Below are positions 8,948 through 20,597 of a stretch of 22,845 nt of DNA, piece by piece; the first letter of the stretch is position 1; each line of letters starts with the position of its first letter. The DNA comes from Gammaproteobacteria bacterium. GTDB lineage: Bacteria > Pseudomonadota > Gammaproteobacteria > GRL18. Made by a program: the position numbers and the translations under genes. A model generated the notes under the pieces. The model made no database searches, was not told where the DNA came from, and saw only the letters and a list, made by a program, of their open reading frames with translations. The stretch covers positions 1 through 22,845 of the forward strand of contig JANELJ010000002.1 of NCBI GenBank assembly GCA_024511395.1, written 5' to 3'.

Positions 8948-11900
8948 ATGCCCAATACTTTTGTTCACTTAAATATCCACACTGAATTTTCTCTGGTTGA
9001 TGGAATTGTCCGTCTCAAGCACTTAATCCAGGCAGCCAAAGACCAGAAAATGCCGGCTCTGGCAGTCACAGATCAAAGTAATGTCTATGCTCAGGTTAAG
9101 GTTTATCAGGCCTGTCTGGGTGCAGGTATTAAGCCCATAGTCGGTGCTGATCTCTGGTTAAAAAATCCTGATGACTCTGCACAGCCGTTTCGCATATTAA
9201 TTCTTTGCCAGAATAATGACGGCTACCTGAACCTGAAACATTTAATCAGCCGAAGTTATCTGGAAGGCCAGCATCTGGGCAAAGCGATGATTGAAAAAGA
9301 CTGGTTGGCTGAGCGTTCAGACGGTTTAATAGTATTACTGGGCAAGGGCAGTGAAATCGGCAGCCTGTTATTAGAAGAGCACTACAGCGAGGCAAAAGCC
9401 GCCATTGGCTTTTACCAGCAGTTATTTCCAGACCGGCTTTACCTGGAGCTGCAGCGTATTTCACACCCCGGAGATGAACTGTTTTTGCATCAGGCGGTAC
9501 AACTGGCCGGTGAATACAAGCTTCCCGTGGTGGCGACTAATGCGGTGCGTTTTATTAAGCGCGAAAATTTTGAGGCACATGAGGCACGGGTGTGTATTAA
9601 CCAGGGCAGGGTACTGGCTGATAAACACCGGCCTAAGGATTATACCGAAGAGCAGTATTTAAAATCGGCAGCAGAAATGGCCGAGCTGTTTCAGGATATT
9701 CCGGAAGCTGTCGAAAACAGCGTAGAGATTGCCAGACGCTGTAATGTTACCCTGCACCTGGGCGAAAACTTTCTGCCTGACTTCCCGATACCGGAAGGCT
9801 TAAGCATGGATGAACATTTCCACAGGCTTTCCCATGAAGGACTGGATAAACGTTTTCCCCAGTTATTTGGTGAGGATTTTGACTTTGATAAAGCAGAATA
9901 TCAGGATCGTATAAAAGAATACCGGGAACGTCTGGATATAGAACTGGATGTTATTATCGGCATGGGCTTCCCCGGTTATTTCCTGATTGTTGCCGACTTT
10001 ATTCAGTGGGCCAAAAATAATAGTGTACCGGTGGGGCCAGGTCGGGGCTCTGGTGCTGGCTCCCTAGTGGCTTATGCTCTGACCATTACCGATCTGGACC
10101 CTCTGGAATACGATTTACTGTTTGAACGTTTCCTGAATCCGGAACGGGTATCTATGCCCGACTTTGATATTGATTTCTGTATGGAAGGCCGGGATAAAGT
10201 GATCCAGTATGTGGCTGAAACCTATGGACGGGATAGGGTGTCGCAAATTATTACCTTCGGTTCCATGGCCGCCAAGGCGGCTATTCGGGATGTGGGACGG
10301 GTACAGAGCCAGGGCTATGGCTTTGTGGACTCCATTGCCAAGCTGATCCCCATGGATATCGGTATTACCATTTCCAAAGCCATGGAGCAGGAGGAAGAAC
10401 TGCAGCAGCGCTATGATACCGATGATGCCGTTAAAGAGCTGATTGATATGGCGCTGGCCCTGGAAGGCATTACCCGGAATGTAGGTAAACATGCTGGGGG
10501 CGTGGTCATTTCTCCCAGTGATATTAATGAATTTTCCCCCATCTACTGTGAACAGGGTTCTCAGAGCATTGTTACCCAGTTTGATAAAAACGACGTGGAA
10601 ACTGTCGGTCTGGTCAAGTTTGACTTCCTGGGCTTAAAAACGCTGACAGTGATTGACTGGGCACTGGAAATTATTAATACCCGGCTTAAAAAAGAGGGCA
10701 AGGAACCAGTCGATATTAGCCAGATTGACCTGACGGATCGGGCTTCCTTTGATACCCTAAAAGCCAGTAATACCACGGCCGTTTTCCAGCTGGAATCCCG
10801 CGGCATGAAGGAGCTGATCAAACGCCTGCAGCCGGACTGTTTTGAAGATATTGTGGCCCTGGTGGCCCTGTTCCGTCCTGGTCCTTTACAGTCCGGTATG
10901 GTGGACGATTTTATTGACCGAAAGCATGGCCGGCAGAAAGTTGAATATCCTCATCCTTCGCTGGAACCCATTCTTCAGCCCACCTATGGTACCATTTTAT
11001 ACCAGGAACAGGTGATGCAGATCTCCCAGGTGCTGTCCGGTTATACTCTGGGTGGAGCCGATCTGTTGCGCCGTGCCATGGGTAAGAAAAAACCGGAAGT
11101 CATGGCCCAGCAGCGTTCTATTTTTGAAGAGGGAGCCGTTAAAAATAATGTAGACAAAGAAGTGGCTACCCATATTTTTGACCAGATGGAAAAATTTGCT
11201 GCCTATGGTTTTAACAAATCTCACTCAGCGGCCTATGCGCTGGTTTCCTATCAGACGCTCTGGTTAAAAACCCATTTTGTAGAAGCCTTTATGGCCGCTG
11301 TATTATCGGCAGATATGGATAATACCGATAAGGTGGTGATAATTATTGAAGAATGCCGAGATCAGGGGCTTAAGGTGGTGGCTCCGAAAGTGAATGTATC
11401 GGAATACAAGTTTACCGTCAGTGATGATAATGAAATTGTCTATGGCCTAGGAGCCATTAAAGGGGTTGGTGAAGGCGCCATTGAAAGTATTATTGAGAGC
11501 CGTAACAGCGGTGGCCCCTACAAGGATTTTCAGGACTTCTGCAATCGGGTGGATCTGCGGCGCTGCAATAAACGGGTTATAGAAACTCTGGTTAAATCCG
11601 GCGCCCTTGACGATATGGGCTGTACCCGGGCCACCCTGTTTAAGGTCATACCGGAAGCCACTAAAGCGGCTGAACAGTTCACCAAAGCCGAGGCAGTGGG
11701 GCAGGATGACCTGTTTGGCGGGGACTTTTTTGCCACCGGCTCACTGGACAGTACGGCGGAGGAAGCCGCTGGTTTTGAGCCGCTGGAAGAATGGCCGGAA
11801 GACGAACGTCTGAGGTATGAAAAAGATACTCTGGGACTGTATCTTACCGGACACCCCATTGATCAGTATCTTGATGAACTGAAAAACTTTATTACCCATC

Positions 11901-12436
11901 GCCTGGTTGAACTTAACCCGGAGAAAAAGCAGAATATTGTTATTGCAGGTCTGATTATTGGTATTCGAACCATTAATACCAAACGGGGCTTAATGGCTAT
12001 TGTGACTATTGATGATCGCAGCGCCCGTCAGGAAATCACCCTGTTTTCTGAGCAGTTCACGGAATTTAAAGATATTTTAATTAAAGATTCAGTGATTGTA
12101 GTTTCCGGTGAACTGAGACTGGATCATTATTCCGGTAATGCCCGTATTAATGTTAATCATATTTATGATCTGGATGAAGCCCGTAATCATTTTGCCCGCA
12201 GACTGGCTGTATCCCTGCATCGGGAGCAAATAGACAATGATTTTATTGAGCAGTTCAGGGAACTTCTAAGCACTTTTTCTGAAGACGGGGAATGCCCGGT
12301 GGTCTGTTATTATCGGGGAGAAAAAGCCAAAGCAGCTATGCGCCTTGGAGATAACTGGCGAGTGCATCTGAATCGGGAACTCATTCAGCGCTTGGAGCAT
12401 CTGACCGGCCATTCGAGTAAAATCATTTACCGTTAA
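8948..12436 (+). CDS. dnaE: DnaE, DNA polymerase III alpha subunit
   Basis: Catalytic subunit of the replicative polymerase (family C). The 1162 residues match E. coli (1160). Order of parts: PHP domain from residue 5 (FVHLNIHTEFSLVDG); palm with GPGRGSGAGSLVAYAL and the catalytic pair D407 and D409 in PDFDIDF; third catalytic aspartate D559 in VKFDFLGLKTL; fingers and helix-hairpin-helix; internal beta-clamp-binding motif QDDLF at 919-923; then an OB-fold around residues 995-1075 (IVIAGLIIGIRT) and a C-terminal tau-binding region. The start has no good Shine-Dalgarno, but MPNTFVHLNIH matches the family N-terminus. Its stop overlaps the start of yqaA by one base. Confidence 0.98.
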   Translation: MPNTFVHLNIHTEFSLVDGIVRLKHLIQAAKDQKMPALAVTDQSNVYAQVKVYQACLGAGIKPIVGADLWLKNPDDSAQPFRILILCQNNDGYLNLKHLISRSYLEGQHLGKAMIEKDWLAERSDGLIVLLGKGSEIGSLLLEEHYSEAKAAIGFYQQLFPDRLYLELQRISHPGDELFLHQAVQLAGEYKLPVVATNAVRFIKRENFEAHEARVCINQGRVLADKHRPKDYTEEQYLKSAAEMAELFQDIPEAVENSVEIARRCNVTLHLGENFLPDFPIPEGLSMDEHFHRLSHEGLDKRFPQLFGEDFDFDKAEYQDRIKEYRERLDIELDVIIGMGFPGYFLIVADFIQWAKNNSVPVGPGRGSGAGSLVAYALTITDLDPLEYDLLFERFLNPERVSMPDFDIDFCMEGRDKVIQYVAETYGRDRVSQIITFGSMAAKAAIRDVGRVQSQGYGFVDSIAKLIPMDIGITISKAMEQEEELQQRYDTDDAVKELIDMALALEGITRNVGKHAGGVVISPSDINEFSPIYCEQGSQSIVTQFDKNDVETVGLVKFDFLGLKTLTVIDWALEIINTRLKKEGKEPVDISQIDLTDRASFDTLKASNTTAVFQLESRGMKELIKRLQPDCFEDIVALVALFRPGPLQSGMVDDFIDRKHGRQKVEYPHPSLEPILQPTYGTILYQEQVMQISQVLSGYTLGGADLLRRAMGKKKPEVMAQQRSIFEEGAVKNNVDKEVATHIFDQMEKFAAYGFNKSHSAAYALVSYQTLWLKTHFVEAFMAAVLSADMDNTDKVVIIIEECRDQGLKVVAPKVNVSEYKFTVSDDNEIVYGLGAIKGVGEGAIESIIESRNSGGPYKDFQDFCNRVDLRRCNKRVIETLVKSGALDDMGCTRATLFKVIPEATKAAEQFTKAEAVGQDDLFGGDFFATGSLDSTAEEAAGFEPLEEWPEDERLRYEKDTLGLYLTGHPIDQYLDELKNFITHRLVELNPEKKQNIVIAGLIIGIRTINTKRGLMAIVTIDDRSARQEITLFSEQFTEFKDILIKDSVIVVSGELRLDHYSGNARINVNHIYDLDEARNHFARRLAVSLHREQIDNDFIEQFRELLSTFSEDGECPVVCYYRGEKAKAAMRLGDNWRVHLNRELIQRLEHLTGHSSKIIYR

Positions 12437-12867
12437 TGGAACTTCTGACCCTGTTTTTCAGTGGCTTTACATCTTCAACCTTGTTGCCGGGCAGTTCTGA
12501 AGTCCTGTTTGCCTGGATGCTGTCCCAGCAAAGCTGGCCGGTCTGGTTACTGATTGTCGTAGTGGGTACAGCTAATTCTTTAGGCGGTATGACCAACTGG
12601 CTGCTGGGTATATTAATACGCCGTGGACTGCTGGAAGACAGGGACAAAAAAAAGCACAACAGGAAAGCTAATAAAACCAGACTAAATGCGGAACAGTGGC
12701 TAGAACAGCACGGTGCCCGGGTACTGTTTTTCAGTTTTCTGCCCATCATCGGCGACCCCTTATGTCTGGTGGCCGGGCTAATTAAAATAAGCTGGCTGCA
12801 GGCTCTGCTTTATATTAGCCCGGGGAAATTTTTTCGTTATATTGCCATAGCTTACTTTATAAACTAA
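12436..12867 (+). CDS. yqaA: YqaA-like small membrane protein (SNARE-associated/VTT, DedA superfamily)
   Basis: A 143-residue hydrophobic protein. Family landmarks are the N-terminal SGFTSSTLLPGSSEVLF, the GTANSLGGMTNWLLG segment, a charged cytoplasmic stretch with many lysines and arginines (about 68-93), WLEQHGARVLFFSFLPIIGDPLCLVAG, and the terminal GKFFRYIAIAYF. These match E. coli YqaA (142 residues). DedA-superfamily proteins are linked to lipid-carrier flipping and membrane homeostasis; the role of YqaA itself is not established. Its ATG shares a base with the dnaE stop (TAATG) and has no visible Shine-Dalgarno, so it appears translationally coupled to dnaE. In the usual gene order dnaE is followed directly by accA. 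Confidence 0.88.
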   Translation: MELLTLFFSGFTSSTLLPGSSEVLFAWMLSQQSWPVWLLIVVVGTANSLGGMTNWLLGILIRRGLLEDRDKKKHNRKANKTRLNAEQWLEQHGARVLFFSFLPIIGDPLCLVAGLIKISWLQALLYISPGKFFRYIAIAYFIN

Positions 12868-12873
12868 TAATGT

Positions 12874-12894
12874 TATAATTATTTATTGTATAAT
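12874..12894 (+). promoter_or_regulatory. Candidate -10 elements upstream of accA
   Basis: Two exact TATAAT hexamers lie at 12874-12879 and 12889-12894 in the 100-base yqaA-accA gap. Neither has a convincing -35 at 16-18 bases (CTTACT for the first, AATAAT for the second). The gap is very AT-rich, so chance matches are possible. An independent promoter for accA is plausible but unproved. Confidence 0.3.
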
Positions 12895-12967
12895 AAGATT
12901 TTGCTCTCAACTTCCCTGCAGTAAAAAGGGACTTAATTGCCAGAATTAAAACATAAGAAAAGATAAA

Positions 12968-13927
12968 ATGAATCCAAATTTTCTTGATTTTGAACAACCA
13001 ATTGCTGAACTGGAAGCTAAAATTGAAGAGCTTCGCTATGTCGGCAATGATACCGATCTTAACTTATCCGAAGAAATTTCCACCTTACAGGGTAAAAGCC
13101 GTTCCTTAACGGAATCCATTTTTAAGAGCCTGACTCCCTGGCAGATCTCTCAGTTAGCCCGTCATCCTCTACGTCCTTATACTCTGGACTATATTGAACA
13201 CATGTTTACGGATTTTGAAGAACTGCACGGCGATCGGGCTTTTGCCGATGATTCTCCTATAGTCGGTGGTCTGGCCCGTCTGGAGGGTCGGCCGGTTATG
13301 GTCATAGGTCACCAGAAAGGCCGCGATACAGCAGAAAAGGTAAAACGTAATTTTGGTATGCCGCGTCCGGAAGGTTATCGTAAAGCTCTGCGCCTGATGA
13401 AACTGGCGGAACGTTTTAAATTACCGATTCTGACCTTTATTGATACTCCCGGAGCCTATCCCGGTGTGGATGCTGAAGAACGCGGACAAAGTGAAGCCAT
13501 TGCCCGTAATTTAATTGAAATGTCCGAGTTAAAAGTACCCGTCATCTGTACCGTTATCGGTGAAGGTGGTTCCGGCGGCGCACTGGCCATTGGAGTCGGT
13601 GACCGAGTGAATATACTGCAGTACAGTACCTATTCCGTAATTTCTCCAGAAGGCTGTGCCTCTATTTTATGGAAAAGTGCCGATAAAGCAGCCGAAGCGG
13701 CTGAAGCCATGGGCATAACCTCTGAGCGTTTAAAAGAACTTGGTCTGGTAGATCAGATTATAGAAGAGCCTCTGGGCGGTGCTCATCGCGATCATAAAGC
13801 CATGGCCAGTAAACTGAAACAATCCTTACTGGAAACTCTGGAACACCTGTCCGAACTGCCTGCGGACCGGTTACTGGATGCCCGCTACGAACGCCTGATG
13901 AAATACGGTAATTTTATTGAGGCTTAA
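12968..13927 (+). CDS. accA: AccA acetyl-CoA carboxylase carboxyltransferase alpha subunit
   Basis: Alpha half of the carboxyltransferase that makes malonyl-CoA with AccD, the committed step of fatty acid synthesis. The 319 residues equal the E. coli length. The N-terminus [17 protein letters not shown] is diagnostic. The crotonase-type core carries [38 protein letters not shown] and the oxyanion glycine run [12 protein letters not shown]. The C-terminal part ends in a helical segment. No zinc-finger cysteines are expected, as these belong to AccD. It lies 100 bases downstream of yqaA, with possible promoter sequences in the gap, and 31 bases before tilS. Confidence 0.98.
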   Translation: MNPNFLDFEQPIAELEAKIEELRYVGNDTDLNLSEEISTLQGKSRSLTESIFKSLTPWQISQLARHPLRPYTLDYIEHMFTDFEELHGDRAFADDSPIVGGLARLEGRPVMVIGHQKGRDTAEKVKRNFGMPRPEGYRKALRLMKLAERFKLPILTFIDTPGAYPGVDAEERGQSEAIARNLIEMSELKVPVICTVIGEGGSGGALAIGVGDRVNILQYSTYSVISPEGCASILWKSADKAAEAAEAMGITSERLKELGLVDQIIEEPLGGAHRDHKAMASKLKQSLLETLEHLSELPADRLLDARYERLMKYGNFIEA

Positions 13928-13958
13928 TAATGAAAGGAGCTGGAAGGAGTAACAGGCC

Positions 13959-15362
13959 ATGTCGGTAACTCCTCAGTCCCTTCATTATCACTTAACCCGT
14001 CTGGTTGACAGCCAGAAATTCCTTATTGCCTACAGCGGCGGGGTGGACTCCCATGTTCTGCTGCATCTCTGTTATCAGCTAAAAAAACATAGCTTGGGTA
14101 AAGATCTGAACTTTTCCGCGGTATATATTGATCATGGTCTCAGCCCTTATGCTCAAAAATGGGGGGAGCATTGTCAGCGGGTTTGTTATGAACTGGACAT
14201 TCCTCTGAGCATTATTGAAGTCAATGCCCAGCCTGAGCAGGGGCAAAGCCCGGAAGTGGCAGCCCGCAAAGCAAGATACCAGGCTTTTCATGAAATTTTA
14301 ACAGACGGGGAATGCCTGCTCACTGCTCAGCATTTGGATGATCAGGCCGAAACCGTATTGCTGCAGTTAATGCGCGGCAGCGGTACCCGTGGATTATCAG
14401 CCATGCCTGAGCTTAAGAATTTTGGCAAAGGCTGGCTGTGCCGGCCCATGCTGGATGTCGATAAGCGGAGTATACTGGCCTATGCACAGCAGCATCAGCT
14501 GCACTGGGTAGAAGATGAAAGCAATCAGGAGCAGCGCTTTGACCGTAATTTTTTACGCCATAGTATTCTGCCTGAATTGCAGAAACACTGGCCTTCGGTA
14601 CAAAGTAATATTGCCCGTACCGCCAGTGTGCTGGGTGAGTCTCAATATCTGCTCGATATTATGGCTAAAGAGGATTTTACTGCTGCGGTTGAATTTGAAA
14701 ATGAGCAGCAGACAGCCGATAAACTGGTATTAAATAAAGTCAGAGAACTGGTCAGTTTACAAGCCTCACAAGCCTTAACTGATGCTCGTTTTAAACTGGC
14801 CCGGATGCATAATTTATTAAGATACTGGATACACCTCAATGACTTACCCATGCCATCTAAAAAAATTCTTGAACAGGTGGTGCACAATATTGTCTTTTCC
14901 CGTAACGATGCCTCACCGGTAGTATGCTGGAAAAGAGATTCGTTTCAATGTGAAATCAGAAAATACCGTAATACCCTGTACCTGATCAATCGAACCGGAC
15001 AACCGGTTATTGCTGAACAGGTCAGAACACAAAGTTATACTCTTAAACCGGATCAACCGGTAAGCCTCACTGGTATCGGGATGATCTGTCTTGAGCTAGG
15101 TTCTGAAGAATTGAAACAGACCATTATAGTACGTTTCCGGCAGGGTGGGGAACGTTTCAGAAAATCCAGGGGCGCAGCATCAAGTCTGTTAAAACACTGG
15201 TTTCAGGAACAGGGCATCCCGCCTTGGGAACGGGATTATATGCCATTAATTTTTGTGGATAATGAGCTGGTTCAGGTGGGTAACTGTATTGTTAATAAAG
15301 ATTTTGGTAATGAAAGTGGCAAACCCAAAGTTTTTGTAAAATCTGATCACTCATTAGCATAA
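13959..15362 (+). CDS. tilS: TilS tRNA(Ile)-lysidine synthetase
   Basis: Converts the wobble cytidine of the CAU-anticodon tRNA-Ile to lysidine, using ATP and lysine, so the tRNA reads AUA. The PP-loop SGGVDS is at residues 26-31; other family blocks are VYIDHGLSPYAQKWGEHC, ARKARYQAF, TAQHLDDQAETVLLQLMRGSG and the NFLRHSILPEL segment. The C-terminal domain with RFRQGGERFR, LLKHWFQEQGIPPWERD and VGNCIV is complete. The length of 467 residues is slightly above E. coli (432). The start has a strong AAGGAG (13944-13949) nine bases upstream. accA-tilS is the normal neighbour pair. Confidence 0.95.
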   Translation: MSVTPQSLHYHLTRLVDSQKFLIAYSGGVDSHVLLHLCYQLKKHSLGKDLNFSAVYIDHGLSPYAQKWGEHCQRVCYELDIPLSIIEVNAQPEQGQSPEVAARKARYQAFHEILTDGECLLTAQHLDDQAETVLLQLMRGSGTRGLSAMPELKNFGKGWLCRPMLDVDKRSILAYAQQHQLHWVEDESNQEQRFDRNFLRHSILPELQKHWPSVQSNIARTASVLGESQYLLDIMAKEDFTAAVEFENEQQTADKLVLNKVRELVSLQASQALTDARFKLARMHNLLRYWIHLNDLPMPSKKILEQVVHNIVFSRNDASPVVCWKRDSFQCEIRKYRNTLYLINRTGQPVIAEQVRTQSYTLKPDQPVSLTGIGMICLELGSEELKQTIIVRFRQGGERFRKSRGAASSLLKHWFQEQGIPPWERDYMPLIFVDNELVQVGNCIVNKDFGNESGKPKVFVKSDHSLA

Positions 15363-17131
<1,769 letters not shown>

Positions 17132-17132
<1 letters not shown>

Positions 17133-17965
17133 TGAAACTTTGCGGTTTTGAAGCCGGTCTGGATCAACCTCTGTTTTTAATTGCCGGTCCCTGCGTGATA
17201 GAAAGTGAGCAGATGGCCATGTCCACCGCCGAGCAGTTAAAACGGATCACCGAACAACTGGGCATTTCTTTTATTTATAAGTCCTCATTTGACAAGGCTA
17301 ACCGTACCTCCAGCCAGAGCTACCGTGGTCCCGGTATGGCAGAAGGTCTGCGCACTCTGCAAAAAGTTAAACAGGAACTGAACTTGCCTATACTTACCGA
17401 TGTCCATGAAGACACTCCCCTGGATGAAGTCGCCGAGGTCGTCGATGTTTTACAGACCCCGGCTTTTTTATGCCGTCAGACCAATTTTATCAAACAGGTG
17501 GCAGTAGTCGGCAAGCCGGTGAATATTAAGAAGGGTCAGTTTCTGGCACCCTGGGAGATGAAAAATGTTATCGATAAGGCCAGAGAAACCGGTAACGAAC
17601 AGATAATGGCCTGTGAACGCGGGGTCAGTTTTGGTTACAACAACCTGGTGTCCGATATGCGCTCACTAGCGGTCATGCGTGAAACCGGCTGTCCGGTGGT
17701 TTATGATGCCACTCATTCCGTACAGCAGCCGGGCGGCCTGGGCGGCTGCTCCGGCGGCAACCGGGAATTTGTGCCGGTACTGGCTCGAGCTGCTGTGGCC
17801 AGCGGTGTATCCGGACTGTTTATGGAGACTCATCCAGACCCGGAAAAGGCTCTGAGTGACGGTCCCAATTCTTGGCCCCTGGATAAAATGAGCGATTTAA
17901 TCAAAACATTAATGGATATAGACCAGCTGGTAAAATCTGGGGTGTTTGCAGAAGATACTTTGTAA
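17132..17965 (+). CDS. kdsA: KdsA Kdo-8-phosphate synthase, metal-dependent (class II) type
   Basis: Condenses phosphoenolpyruvate with arabinose-5-phosphate to Kdo-8-phosphate, the precursor of the inner core of lipopolysaccharide. The 277 residues fit the family. Motifs: AGPCVIES (18-25), [32 protein letters not shown] and a [10 protein letters not shown] loop. Four residues correspond to the metal ligands of the Aquifex enzyme: C21, H195 (ATHSVQ), E232 (FMETHP) and D243 (ALSDGP), with the same spacing of 174, 37 and 11. E. coli and Pseudomonas have Asn (GMNVLES) instead of Cys and are metal-independent. Translation probably couples to pyrG through the TAATG overlap, with an AAGGA at 17116-17120. 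Confidence 0.97.
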
Positions 17966-19326
<1,361 letters not shown>

Positions 19327-19360
19327 GAACTGGGCTTGAGCTAACTGGAGGAAATCTGGA

Positions 19361-19636
19361 ATGAACTATGTCATAGCCCTGCTGGTGGCACTGATTCTTA
19401 TCCTCCAGTACGATCTATGGGTCGGTAAAGGCAGCATACAGGAAGTTCGTGAACTGGAGAGCGCTATTAAGTCCCAGAGCGAAGAAAACCGTCTGCTTAA
19501 AGAACGTAATGATGCCCTGCGGGCAGAAGTGCGGGATTTAAAACCCGGCCTGGATGCCGTGGAAGAACGGGTTCGTATCGAACTTGGTATGATCCGCCAG
19601 GATGAAATATTTTTTCATATCATTGAGAAGAAGTAG
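19361..19636 (+). CDS. ftsB: FtsB cell division protein
   Basis: Small bitopic divisome protein that forms a subcomplex with FtsL and FtsQ and helps activate septal peptidoglycan synthesis. The 91 residues have a single N-terminal membrane segment (about 3-21, ending at LQYDLWVGKGS), then a periplasmic coiled coil (about 28-65) with SQSEENRLLKERNDALRAEV, and the conserved C-terminal VEERVRIELGMIRQDEIFFHII. A strong GGAGG lies nine bases upstream. It follows eno by 34 bases, the usual eno-ftsB pairing; the ispD gene that commonly follows is absent. Confidence 0.95.
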   Translation: MNYVIALLVALILILQYDLWVGKGSIQEVRELESAIKSQSEENRLLKERNDALRAEVRDLKPGLDAVEERVRIELGMIRQDEIFFHIIEKK

Positions 19637-19679
19637 TCTGTTCTGACGTTTTTTAACCGCCTTCCTGTGGAGCTGCATT
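19637..19679. other. Convergent ftsB/csiV junction
   Basis: The two genes face each other across 43 bases. I find no hairpin with a T-tract on either strand; a three-base GTC/GAC pairing before a T-run (about 19639-19656) is too short to count as a terminator. Confidence 0.35.
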
Positions 19680-20525
19680 TCATTCCTCTTCACCACCTAC
19701 CGTAAAGGGTGTGACATACACCAGTAAGCCATACAACGTATTATCCAGATAGTGTAATTCCTTACTGCGCATTTTACGGTTCTGTTTAAAACGATAAACC
19801 TTATTAATGCAGTGACCTGCACTTAAAATCTGTGCCTCTGCTTCTACAGCAGACTCCGGGGTAATACCTTGTGCAAGTTTTTGATCCAGAGCTTTATCGG
19901 TAACAGCCTGATCAGTCTGGGATTGTTTATCTGCAGAGGGCTGAGACAGAGGTTCACAGTGACTGGAAGCCAGGTTGACCTCCAGATGCAGAAAACGGGA
20001 TACAGATAGTTTTAATTCACCTTCTGGCAAAAGGCTGTCGAACATATTGTCTGCAGTAATTTTAATGGGCAGGGCATAACGTCTGGAAAGTGAACGCTGA
20101 GTCCAGCCAAAATGAGCCAGTAAACGGTAATTGGGTGAGTAACGAAGATTGGCTGCAGAATCGGCCAGCTTATAGTGTTCTCTGGATAAAGCGCCAATCC
20201 CTTTATGCAAGGGTACAAACTGATGGCTGGAGAGATTATATTCAGCCAGAGCCGGTGTTTCATCAGTCAGAGGGCTGATGTCGCCTGTTAAACCCTGATC
20301 TTCTGGACGGCTCCAGTATTCATCCCGCATGCCCTGTTCATTTAACTGCCTGAACAGAAGGACTTCAACAATATAATACTGTTTTTTCTCTACTGGTTCA
20401 GTTTGTGCGGTATCAGGCTCACTGCTTGCTGTATTAGTCTCTGCTGGTTCAGCATAGCTGACCGCTGTACTTAACAGCAGACAAAGGCTTAGAAAACGGA
20501 CGGTGTAATTGACAAGATTAGGCAT
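19680..20525 (-). CDS. csiV: CsiV-family periplasmic protein (peptidoglycan-binding, PF10972-like)
   Basis: 281 residues with a signal peptide (hydrophobic core about 10-22, likely cut after SYA, residue 25), then a polar Thr/Glu/Ala-rich linker to about residue 48. Family features: YYIVEVLLFRQLNEQG at the domain start, a YRLLAHFGWTQ segment, the strand LKLSVSRFLHLEVNL, and the closing block RKMRSKELHYLDNTLYGLLVYVTPF. In Vibrio, CsiV activates the LpoA/PBP1a peptidoglycan synthesis system; the same role here is inferred. Between C190 and C239 lies a polar, low-complexity Gln/Asp/Ala/Lys-rich insert of about 48 residues. A downstream partner of mutH, 72 bases away on the same strand. Confidence 0.8.
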   Translation of the reverse strand: MPNLVNYTVRFLSLCLLLSTAVSYAEPAETNTASSEPDTAQTEPVEKKQYYIVEVLLFRQLNEQGMRDEYWSRPEDQGLTGDISPLTDETPALAEYNLSSHQFVPLHKGIGALSREHYKLADSAANLRYSPNYRLLAHFGWTQRSLSRRYALPIKITADNMFDSLLPEGELKLSVSRFLHLEVNLASSHCEPLSQPSADKQSQTDQAVTDKALDQKLAQGITPESAVEAEAQILSAGHCINKVYRFKQNRKMRSKELHYLDNTLYGLLVYVTPFTVGGEEE

Positions 20526-20540
20526 ATATCAGGTTCTCAA

Positions 20541-20570
20541 ATTATATTGCCTCATTATCCTAAATAGGGC
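20541..20570 (-). promoter_or_regulatory. Weak candidate promoter for csiV
   Basis: On the minus strand an exact TATAAT (20546-20541) lies 15 bases upstream of the csiV ATG. The best -35 match 18 bases further up is CTGCCC (three of six). With only 72 bases between mutH and csiV, transcription from upstream is the alternative. Confidence 0.22.
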
Positions 20571-20597
20571 AGATGAAAGCCATACTTGTTGAAAAAT

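Noticed and set aside
13930..13968. Twelve-codon mini-ORF bridging the accA stop and the tilS start
   Set aside because: It follows the accA TAA by two bases, but its codons are just the purine-rich tilS Shine-Dalgarno region; no sign of a conserved peptide.
19637..19680. Bidirectional terminator between convergent ftsB and csiV
   Set aside because: Expected by position, but no stem longer than three pairs stands before the T-run.
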